Shown: piece after piece, positions 1 through 5,425 of the stretch
Numbering within the stretch: the stretch's first letter is position 1
Layout of the letters: every line of letters begins with the position of its first letter
Source of the DNA: ZCTH02-B3 sp036563895
GTDB lineage: Bacteria; Bacillota; Bacilli; Paenibacillales; Paenibacillaceae
Direction of reading: 5' to 3'
Assembly (NCBI GenBank): GCA_036563895.1
Contig: DATCLN010000222.1
Location: 1-7,448, forward strand
Length of the DNA stretch: 7,448 nt
The notes under the pieces: generated by a model
Databases searched by the model: none
Told to the model about the DNA's origin: nothing
Seen by the model: only the letters and a program-made list of their open reading frames with translations
Position numbers and translations under genes: made by a program

Positions 1-272
1 AGCGGCAGATCGTCCTGACCCAGATGCACCCCGTCGGCGTCGCAGGCCAGGGCGATGTCCACGTGGTCATTGACGATGAACGTGACCCCGTAACGCCGGG
101 TCAGCTCGCGAAGCGCCCGCGCCTTGCGCAGCACCTCGCGCTTGGTGCCTCTCTTGTCCCGGAGCTGCACGATGTCCGCCCCGCCCCGGATCGCCTCTTC
201 CATCACCTCGAGCAGATCGCGGCCGGGATGGTACTCTTCGCCCGTAATGACGTACAACCGAAAATCCCGCAA
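1..272 (-). CDS. thiE: Thiamine-phosphate synthase ThiE (N-terminal part; C-terminus beyond the left edge)
   Basis: ThiE is a cytosolic TIM-barrel enzyme that joins HMP pyrophosphate to thiazole phosphate carboxylate or thiazole phosphate, giving thiamine phosphate and releasing pyrophosphate. Only the first 90 codons are in the window. The family marks are an opening LYVITG strand (residues 6-11), the phosphate-binding QLRDK (36-40), a VND segment with Asp69 expected to take part in Mg/pyrophosphate binding, and DGVHLGQDDLP (80-90). The HLGQ-D-P signature favours ThiE over its paralogue TenI. I place the start at a TTG (272) because a strong GGAGGAGG (280-287) lies seven bases upstream; a second TTG at 257 is a poorer choice. 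The gene follows thiF after 93 non-coding bases on the same strand and is probably in the same transcript. No thiS, thiG or thiO is visible; they may lie further left or elsewhere. Confidence 0.93.
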   Translation of the reverse strand, partial: MRDFRLYVITGEEYHPGRDLLEVMEEAIRGGADIVQLRDKRGTKREVLRKARALRELTRRYGVTFIVNDHVDIALACDADGVHLGQDDLP

Positions 273-365
273 CCGGAACCCTCCTCCCCGTCTTTATTCC
301 TGCCGGTTTTCCGCGGTGCGCCCGCCTGCGTCCGCGGCTTCCCCGACGTTTGCCGGTCCTGGCCG

Positions 366-1589
366 TCACGCCCCGATATACCGGGCCACCAGCGAGCGGG
401 CCCGGCCCGGATCGCCGGTGCCACGGACCAGCACGCGGCCGTCGGGAAACAGCACGAGCGTTTCCCCCTCCGCCAGCGCCGCGCGCAGCAGGAAGGCGTT
501 CCGCTCGATCCGCGCGAACGGCGCGAGACGCTCCGCCCACACGTCAAGGTCGAACGTCCCTTCCGTCCGCACCTGCACCATGTTCCGGCCGCAGAGCACA
601 ACCGCGTCTTCCGCGTCCTCCTCCAGCGCCGGGAAACGCCGGCGGCTGCAGACCGGACAGGCCGGATCGGGCGGGGGAAGCGGCAGTTCGCGGAACCGGC
701 GGTCCCACAGGTCGAACGTGATCATCGTTCCCTGCACGGCATCCCGGTTGCCGCTCAGCCATTTCAGCGCTTCCACGGCCTGCAGGGACGCCGTGACGTC
801 CGCCGTCATTCCCAGCACGCCGACCGTCTCGCACGACTCCCCGGTCGCCTCCGGCCGTCCGATCAGGCAGCGAAGGCAGCACGTCCGGCCCGGCACAAAG
901 ACGGCGCTCATGCCGCGGGAAGCGATCGCCCCGCCGTACACGAACGGCACCCCGCGCTTGAAACAGACGTCGCTGATGAGCAGCCGGGTGGCGATGTTGT
1001 CCGTCCCGTCCAGCACCAGATCGACGCCGGCAAGAAGCGCTTCCGCGTTGCGCGGGGTCACGTCGCCGACCAGCGGTGCCAGCTCGATCTCCGAATTGAT
1101 GCGCGCCAGCTTTCGCGCGGCCGCCTCCGCCTTGGGCAGCATTTGCCGCGCATCCTCCTCGTCGTACAGCTGCTGGCGCTGCAGGTTGCTCAGCTCCACG
1201 ACGTCGCGGTCGACAAAGGCGATGCGCCCCACCCCCGCGCGGGCCAGATGCTGGGCGATGGCGGAGCCGAGGGCGCCCATGCCGACGATCAGCACGCGGC
1301 TGTTCCCGAGCTTCTCCTGTCCGGCGCGGCCGATCGGGGCGAAGCGCACCTGCCGGGAATAGCGCTCCGGTTCCGGTGCCGCCTCGGACGATTCACGCGC
1401 TGATTCCGCCGCATCCGTTCCCCGCGCCGGCATCGCCGCACCCGGTCCGCTCTCCGGCATCGTTTCGCCCGGCGATCCCGATTCGTTCATGCCGTTCATG
1501 CCGCTCGCCGATACCGCCTCGTCCGATCCGCCTGCCGCTGCCGGCGCTTCCTTTTTGACAGCCGCCGTCCCTGCGTACTTTTCGCTCAC
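366..1589 (-). CDS. thiF: ThiF/MoeB-family sulfur-carrier adenylyltransferase with a long low-complexity N-terminus
   Basis: The protein is a 407-residue E1-like enzyme. Enzymes of this family use ATP to adenylate the C-terminal glycine of a small sulfur carrier (ThiS for thiamine, MoaD for molybdopterin). Residues 1-75 are an Ala/Gly/Ser/Glu/Pro-rich stretch with no recognisable fold. The catalytic domain starts at RYSRQ (76-80). It shows the nucleotide-binding GMGALG (103-108), Asp127, the NLQRQ segment (135-139), Lys153, DGTDN (194-198), two zinc-type CxxC pairs (C238/C241 and C311/C314), and Cys253 in SCETVGVLG at the expected catalytic-cysteine position. A small C-terminal domain beginning around CGRNMVQV resembles that of Bacillus ThiF/MoeB proteins. 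The GTG start overlaps the thiC stop codon (GTGA), which suggests translational coupling. Sequence alone does not separate ThiF from MoeB; the thiC and thiE neighbours favour a thiamine role. Confidence 0.9.
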   Translation of the reverse strand: MSEKYAGTAAVKKEAPAAAGGSDEAVSASGMNGMNESGSPGETMPESGPGAAMPARGTDAAESARESSEAAPEPERYSRQVRFAPIGRAGQEKLGNSRVLIVGMGALGSAIAQHLARAGVGRIAFVDRDVVELSNLQRQQLYDEEDARQMLPKAEAAARKLARINSEIELAPLVGDVTPRNAEALLAGVDLVLDGTDNIATRLLISDVCFKRGVPFVYGGAIASRGMSAVFVPGRTCCLRCLIGRPEATGESCETVGVLGMTADVTASLQAVEALKWLSGNRDAVQGTMITFDLWDRRFRELPLPPPDPACPVCSRRRFPALEEDAEDAVVLCGRNMVQVRTEGTFDLDVWAERLAPFARIERNAFLLRAALAEGETLVLFPDGRVLVRGTGDPGRARSLVARYIGA

Positions 1590-3343
1590 CGGTACAGTTG
1601 CCCCCCGCTTTGCCGGAACTCGTCCGCCTTCTCGCGCAACCCCTCCCGGATCGCGCTTTCCTCGTTCAGGCCGCGCGCCGCGGCGTACTCGCGCAAGTCC
1701 TGGGTGATGCGCATGCTGCAAAACTTCGGGCCGCACATCGAGCAGAAGTGCGCGGTCTTCGCCGCCTCGGCGGGCAACGTCTCGTCATGATACGCCATGG
1801 CGCGTTCCGGATCGAGCGACAGGTTGAACTGGTCCCGCCAGCGGAATTCGAAACGCGCCTTGGACAGGGCGTCGTCGCGCTTCTGCGCCCCCGGATGCCC
1901 CTTGGCCAGATCCGCGGCGTGCGCGGCGATCTTGTAGGCGATGACGCCTTCGCGCACATCCTCCTTGTTGGGCAGGCCCAGGTGTTCTTTCGGCGTCACG
2001 TAGCAGAGCATCGCCGTGCCGTACCAGCCGATCATCGCCGCCCCGATGGCGGAGGTGATGTGATCGTATCCCGGCGCGATGTCCGTCGTGATCGGCCCGA
2101 GCGTGTAAAACGGCGCCTCCCCGCAAAGTTCCCGCTGCAGGTCGACATTTTCCTTGATCAGATGCATCGGGATGTGGCCGGGGCCTTCCACCATCACCTG
2201 CACATCGTGCTTCCAGGCGATCTTCGTCAGTTCGCCCAGCGTCCTCAGTTCCGCAAACTGCGCCTCGTCGTTGGCGTCCGCGATGCTGCCCGGACGCAGG
2301 CCGTCCCCGAGCGAGATCGCGACGTCGTAGGACTTCAGGATCTCGCAAATTTCCTCAAAATGGGTGTACAGGAAATTTTCCTGGTGATGCGCCAGACACC
2401 ATGCCGCCATGATCGACCCGCCGCGCGAGACGATGCCCGTCGTCCGCTTGGCTGTCAGCGGGATGTACCGCAGCAGCACGCCCGCATGGATCGTGAAATA
2501 GTCGACGCCCTGCTCGGCCTGCTCGATGAGCGTGTCGCGATAGATCTCCCACGTCAATTCCTCCGGCCGGCCACCGACCTTCTCCAGCGCCTGGTAGATC
2601 GGCACCGTGCCGACCGGCACCGGGGAGTTGCGGATGATCCATTCGCGCGTCGTGTGGATGTTCTTGCCCGTGGACAGGTCCATCACCGTATCGGCGCCCC
2701 AGCGGATCGCCCACAACAGCTTCTCGAGTTCCTCCTCGATCGAGGACGCGACCGCGGAATTGCCGATGTTGGCGTTGACCTTGACGTGGAAGCGGCTGCC
2801 GATGATCATCGGCTCGCATTCCGGATGGTTGATGTTGGCCGGGATGATGGCGCGCCCGCGGGCCACTTCCTCGCGCACAAATTCGGGAGATACCCCTTCG
2901 CGGATGGCCACGAACTCCATCTCCGGCGTGATGATCCCCTTGCGGGCGTAGTGCATCTGCGTTACGTTGCGTCCGGCCTTGGCGCGCAGCGGCCGGCGGG
3001 CCGGACCCGGGAACGCGAACCGTGCGGCGCGGGGATCGTCCGCCGATTTCCAGCCGTCGTCTTCGGGGCGCACCGGCCGTCCCTCAATCTCCTCCACATC
3101 TCCCCGCTCGAGAATCCACGCCCGTCTCAGCGGCGGCAGACCCCGGCGGTTGTCCGGCACGAAGTCCGGATCGGTGTACGGGCCGCTCGTGTCATAGACG
3201 CGAATCGGCTCGTTCGGTACCGTCTCGCCGCTGCGCGTCACGGTCGGCGACAGCACAATTTCCCGGAACGGGACGCGCAGATCCGGCCGCGACCCCTGGA
3301 CGTATACTTTCCGGCTACCTTCAAACGGCTTGATCGATGGCAT
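1586..3343 (-). CDS. thiC: Phosphomethylpyrimidine synthase ThiC
   Basis: ThiC is a 4Fe-4S, S-adenosylmethionine-dependent radical enzyme that rearranges 5-aminoimidazole ribotide into hydroxymethylpyrimidine phosphate (HMP-P), the pyrimidine half of thiamine. The product has 585 residues, close to the usual 590 for Bacillus ThiC. It appears complete, from the N-terminal domain (VYVQGSRPDLRVPFREI) through MHYARKGIITPEMEF and GNSAVASSIEEE to the C-terminal cluster motif CSMCGPKFC (Cys534, Cys537, Cys542), the CX2CX4C arrangement typical of this family. I chose the ATG at 3343 because GGGAGG lies seven bases upstream and MPSIKPF fits known ThiC N-termini. The open frame runs up to 3550, but that part is riboswitch leader, not protein. 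It is the first gene of the operon; its stop overlaps the thiF start. Control is by the TPP riboswitch upstream. Confidence 0.97.
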   Translation of the reverse strand: MPSIKPFEGSRKVYVQGSRPDLRVPFREIVLSPTVTRSGETVPNEPIRVYDTSGPYTDPDFVPDNRRGLPPLRRAWILERGDVEEIEGRPVRPEDDGWKSADDPRAARFAFPGPARRPLRAKAGRNVTQMHYARKGIITPEMEFVAIREGVSPEFVREEVARGRAIIPANINHPECEPMIIGSRFHVKVNANIGNSAVASSIEEELEKLLWAIRWGADTVMDLSTGKNIHTTREWIIRNSPVPVGTVPIYQALEKVGGRPEELTWEIYRDTLIEQAEQGVDYFTIHAGVLLRYIPLTAKRTTGIVSRGGSIMAAWCLAHHQENFLYTHFEEICEILKSYDVAISLGDGLRPGSIADANDEAQFAELRTLGELTKIAWKHDVQVMVEGPGHIPMHLIKENVDLQRELCGEAPFYTLGPITTDIAPGYDHITSAIGAAMIGWYGTAMLCYVTPKEHLGLPNKEDVREGVIAYKIAAHAADLAKGHPGAQKRDDALSKARFEFRWRDQFNLSLDPERAMAYHDETLPAEAAKTAHFCSMCGPKFCSMRITQDLREYAAARGLNEESAIREGLREKADEFRQSGGQLYR

Positions 3344-3376
3344 AAAAAAACCTCCCATGCACGAAGGTATGGAAGG
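3344..3376 (-). terminator. Hairpin burying the thiC Shine-Dalgarno, followed by seven Us
   Basis: Reading the minus strand, CCUUCCAU (3369-3376) pairs with AUGGGAGG (3351-3358) over eight base pairs, one of them G-U, around a ten-base loop. The 3' arm contains the thiC Shine-Dalgarno GGGAGG. Seven Us (3344-3350) follow directly, then the AUG at 3343. The element therefore has the form of an intrinsic terminator and of a ribosome-site sequestering hairpin. Which role it plays, if any, is inference: the U-run may simply be the spacer between Shine-Dalgarno and start. Confidence 0.5.
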
Positions 3377-3386
3377 CCCCGGGCGC

Positions 3387-3407
3387 GCCGCCCGCCCGCC
3401 GGGCGGC
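3387..3407 (-). repeat. GC-only hairpin in the thiC leader
   Basis: On the minus strand GCCGCCCG and CGGGCGGC form a perfect eight-bp stem around a five-base loop. No U-tract follows, so it is not a terminator. It lies between the attenuator and the Shine-Dalgarno hairpin and may insulate or position those structures. Its role is unknown. Confidence 0.55.
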
Positions 3408-3448
3408 TGCGGAACGGACCACCTCGCCGGTGGCCGCGCATTCCGCAA

Positions 3449-3478
3449 CAAGAAAAGCCGCTTCGGCGGGAAGCGGCT
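3449..3478 (-). terminator. Intrinsic attenuator of the TPP riboswitch
   Basis: AGCCGCUU (3471-3478) and AAGCGGCU (3456-3463) on the minus strand form a perfect eight-bp stem with a seven-base loop, followed by UUUCUU. It lies about 100 bases after the aptamer and 105 bases before thiC. The 5' arm, CCGCUUCCC (3468-3476), can instead pair with GGGAAGUGG (3576-3584), the 3' side of the aptamer including its P1 strand, over nine base pairs with one G-U. This is the standard on/off arrangement: TPP holds P1 closed, the terminator forms, and the operon is shut. Confidence 0.85.
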
Positions 3479-3575
3479 GAACGTTTCCACACGGATACCG
3501 CCAACCGGCCTCCGGAAACGGATACACTCCGGTACCGTCCGGGTCCGCAACGGTTTCCCGGTGGAAAACGAAAAC

Positions 3576-3665
3576 CCACTTCCCTACGCTGGCATTACCC
3601 AGATCAGGTTCGAAGGGACAAAGGCGTTTCCGCCTTATCTCAGCCCTTGCGGGCGCCCCCAGTGG
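3576..3665 (-). promoter_or_regulatory. TPP riboswitch aptamer (THI element)
   Basis: The minus-strand RNA carries the conserved TPP (thi-box) core in order: a GGGG-rich 5' side, CUGAGA (3638-3643), the segment around ACCUGAUCUGGGUAAU, GCCAGCGUAGGGAA, and the closing helix P1. P1 is made by CCACU at the 5' end (3661-3665) and AGUGG at the 3' end (3576-3580). The variable P3 arm is a GGCGGAAACGCC-type hairpin (around 3622-3634). The aptamer senses thiamine pyrophosphate in the nascent thiC mRNA. A U-tracted terminator follows, so control is mainly by transcription attenuation, with possible extra control at the thiC Shine-Dalgarno hairpin. Confidence 0.97.
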
Positions 3666-3691
3666 TCTTCCGGTTTTCAATTGTTATTCTC

Positions 3692-3720
3692 AATTTACCT
3701 TTTGGCTTCCGTTCTGTCAA
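3692..3720 (-). promoter_or_regulatory. Sigma-A-like promoter of the thi operon; -35 box lies in the IS terminus
   Basis: Minus strand: a perfect TTGACA (3720 down to 3715), a 17-bp spacer, then TAAATT (3697 to 3692; four of six consensus bases). Transcription would start near 3685, about 20 bases before the aptamer, as a riboswitch leader needs. The -35 box is the same six bases as the outer end of the left IS terminus. The opposite IS end carries the same outward TTGACA, so the box probably belongs to the element and the promoter may be a hybrid. Start site and activity are not shown by sequence. Confidence 0.7.
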
Positions 3721-3790
3721 CCGTTGGCCAACTCCCGGTGTTGTTGTTCTGTGATATTGTCAGGGTGTAACTGTTCCGAGAAAATGTCAG
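3715..3790 (+). repeat. Left IS end with three TGTCA repeats
   Basis: TGTCA occurs at 3715-3719, 3758-3762 and 3785-3789, all pointing into the element. The spacing (43 then 27 bases) differs from the right end (19 then 25) because 24 bases at 3724-3747 have no counterpart there. The repeats are likely transposase-binding sites. The end also overlaps the -35 box of the thi promoter, and it runs to within two bases of the transposase ATG. A possible transposase promoter (TTGTTC at 3744, TGTAAC at 3766) is weak. Confidence 0.65.
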
Positions 3791-3791
3791 T

Positions 3792-5090
3792 ATGAGTAAG
3801 GAGCAGATCACCTTGACAAAGAGCGAACTGAAACGTGCTATGGTTGTCGAGAAGTGGATGGAGGGCCGTCTCACGGAACAGGATGTTGCGCGCACGCTCG
3901 GCATCAGCATCCGGCAAGCGTATCGGCTCAAGGCCAAATATCGTCACGGAGGTGCAAAGGCCATCGCTCATGGGAATCGGGGCCGAAAGCCCGTTCACAC
4001 CTTGGCCGACTCGCTCAAACAACGCGTGATGTCCCTGTACCGGGATCGCTACTTCGGAAGCAATTCCACCCACTTTGCCGAGCTTTTGGCCGAACACGAG
4101 GACATCCGCCTTAGCGTCTCTTCGGTCCGCCGCATTCTGCTGGAAGGCCGCCTTCGTCCCGCACGCTTGCGCCGTCGTCCAAAGGCTCACCGATCGCGGC
4201 CCCGTAAACCTCAAGCGGGCATGCTGTGGCAGATTGATGCTTCCCCCTTCGCCTGGCTGGAGGATCGCGGCCCTGAGCTTACCCTGCACGGCATCATCGA
4301 TGACGCCACCGGGGAAGTCATCGCGGCCGCCTTCCGCCCAACCGAAACACTGGAAGGCTACGTAGCCGTCATGATGGAGGGACTTAGGCGCAAAGGCGTA
4401 CCGCTTGCGCTCTACAGCGACCAACACTCCATCTTTCACCCGCCCAAGGGCAAGCCAACCCTCGAGCAGGAACTGGCCGGTCAGCCGCAGGCGCTTTCCA
4501 CCTTCGGACAGGCCATCGCCGATCTGGGGATCACCCATATCGAGGCGCTGTCCCCCCAGGCCAAAGGACGGATCGAACGGCTCTGGCAAACCATGCAGGA
4601 CCGTCTGGTGGTCGAACTTCGGCTGCGCAACGTCTGCACGATGGAGGAAGCCAACCGGGTCCTGCCGGAGTTGATCGAAAAGCACAACCGCCTGTTTGCC
4701 GTCGAGCCGCAAGAAGCGGAACCGGCCTACCGACCGCTGCCCGAAACCCCTTTGGAGCACATTTTTACCCGACGGGAACACCGGAGAATCAGCGGCGGGC
4801 AGACCTTCTCCTGGAAAGGAAAATGCTACATGCCAAAGCCCGGCCCCGGTGTACCGCGTTGGGAAGCGAAGACCGTCGTCGAAGTGCGTGTCGGCATGGA
4901 TGGGCAAGTGTGGCTATGGGATCAGGGACGCGCCTGGCCTTGTGTGGAGACGCAGGCCGCTGAGGTCCCTTCGACAGCTCCGGCCAAAAAAGAAGCGGCA
5001 CCTACGCCCCCGCGCAAGCCCGCTGAAAACCATCCCTGGAGAAAACCATTCTCCAGCAAGCAGTTACAGCGTAGCACAGCATCCGGCTAG
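3792..5090 (+). CDS. DDE transposase of an ISNCY (IS1202-like) element
   Basis: The 432-residue protein cuts and joins the ends of the element. The N-terminus has a helix-turn-helix (about residues 24-50, GRLTEQDVARTLGISIRQAY) followed by a basic DNA-binding region. The integrase-type catalytic core runs from about 143 to 300. Its likely catalytic triad is Asp149 in WQIDAS, Asp210 in YSDQHS and Glu262 in GRIERLW; the 51 residues between Asp210 and Glu262 fit the family, which carries a KGKPTLEQEL-type insert. A C-terminal domain and a Lys/Pro-rich tail end in HPWRKPF, also typical. No stop or frameshift interrupts it, so it may be functional. The ATG at 3792 has a weak ribosome site; a TTG at 3813 has AAGGAG nine bases upstream, but the ITLTKSELKR segment before and across it looks conserved in the family, so I keep the ATG. 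Confidence 0.92.
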   Translation: MSKEQITLTKSELKRAMVVEKWMEGRLTEQDVARTLGISIRQAYRLKAKYRHGGAKAIAHGNRGRKPVHTLADSLKQRVMSLYRDRYFGSNSTHFAELLAEHEDIRLSVSSVRRILLEGRLRPARLRRRPKAHRSRPRKPQAGMLWQIDASPFAWLEDRGPELTLHGIIDDATGEVIAAAFRPTETLEGYVAVMMEGLRRKGVPLALYSDQHSIFHPPKGKPTLEQELAGQPQALSTFGQAIADLGITHIEALSPQAKGRIERLWQTMQDRLVVELRLRNVCTMEEANRVLPELIEKHNRLFAVEPQEAEPAYRPLPETPLEHIFTRREHRRISGGQTFSWKGKCYMPKPGPGVPRWEAKTVVEVRVGMDGQVWLWDQGRAWPCVETQAAEVPSTAPAKKEAAPTPPRKPAENHPWRKPFSSKQLQRSTASG

Positions 5091-5129
5091 TCTGCAAGAG
5101 GACGGCGGCCGTTTAATCAGCTATCATCC

Positions 5130-5179
5130 CTGACATTTTCATAGAACAGTTAACCTGACATTTTCACAGACGCTTGACA
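5130..5179 (-). repeat. Right IS end with three TGTCA repeats
   Basis: Read inward on the minus strand, TGTCA occurs from 5179, 5160 and 5135. The segment 5130-5170 matches the left inner end, and the tip carries the shared TTCTGTCAA. Outward on the plus strand the tip is TTGACAG, again a perfect -35 hexamer, but no -10 box stands at 16-18 bp, so no promoter is called here. Confidence 0.65.
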
Positions 5180-5242
5180 GAAAACCTGATGGTACCCGTC
5201 CCTTGCAAAACCGTTGTGGCCATTGCGCCGGGTTGAAACATG

Positions 5243-5381
5243 GACAAAAGTGCCATTATTTTTTCATGAAAACGGCCTTGCCGCGAAAACAAAAGCATTT
5301 GGTGTCCATAAAATGGAAAATTTTGTGTGGTTTCCATGGATCAAGTGCCCATGAAAACGCAAAAATAATGGCATTTTTGTC
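5243..5381. repeat. 139-bp AT-rich fold-back (MITE-like) element downstream of ribF
   Basis: The 21-base arms 5243-5263 and 5361-5381 are inverted copies with 20 of 21 bases matching. Inside them a second, looser palindrome spans 5305-5340 (TCCAT...ATGGA), roughly on the same centre. The segment is AT-rich in a GC-rich neighbourhood and encodes nothing I can recognise. No target duplication is evident. It could be a small non-autonomous mobile element or a two-way transcription stop for the ribF transcript. The rest of 5183-5425 shows no gene. Confidence 0.6.
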
Positions 5382-5425
5382 GCTGTTGCCCGCGAGGGTT
5401 TTCGCAGGTCCTTCTCGGGAGCCCT

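Larger units (their letters stand above)
3715..5179 (+). mobile_element. ISNCY/IS1202-like insertion sequence, about 1.46 kb, apparently complete
   Basis: One intact DDE transposase gene fills the element and is bracketed by related inverted ends. The outermost match is TTCTGTCAACCG (3712-3723) against TTCTGTCAAGCG read inward from 5182, 11 of 12 identical. The next inner match pairs 3748-3790 with 5130-5170 (inverted) at about 36 of 41 aligned bases plus two one-base gaps. Each end has three TGTCA repeats. I set the tips at TGTCAA; they could be three bases further out, or the left tip could lie at 3748 if the outer match is chance. No convincing target-site duplication was found. The element sits between the thi promoter region and the sequence downstream of ribF. 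Confidence 0.8.

Noticed and set aside
24..1403. A 459-codon plus-strand open frame opposite thiE and thiF
   Set aside because: It is antisense to two recognisable thiamine genes and has the composition of a GC-rich shadow frame.
3344..3550. An upstream extension of thiC to a start at 3550
   Set aside because: The extra 69 codons are leader RNA containing the attenuator and hairpins. The ATG at 3343 has a good ribosome site and a family-typical N-terminus.
3697..3711. A possible imperfect target-site duplication, 3697-3711 against 5184-5198
   Set aside because: Only about 10 of 15 bases agree and the right copy is offset by a base from the IS tip. That is too weak to call and compatible with chance.
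1598..3754. A 718-codon open frame on the plus strand opposite thiC
   Set aside because: It is antisense to a full, motif-complete thiC and crosses the riboswitch. Long antisense frames are common in GC-rich DNA. The encoded sequence is Arg/Pro/His-rich with no recognisable domain.
3717..4907. A 396-codon minus-strand open frame opposite the transposase
   Set aside because: It is a shadow of the transposase gene, whose plus-strand product has a full DDE signature and helix-turn-helix.
5174..5198. An outward promoter at the right IS end
   Set aside because: A perfect TTGACA is present, but no -10-like hexamer lies 16-18 bp downstream.
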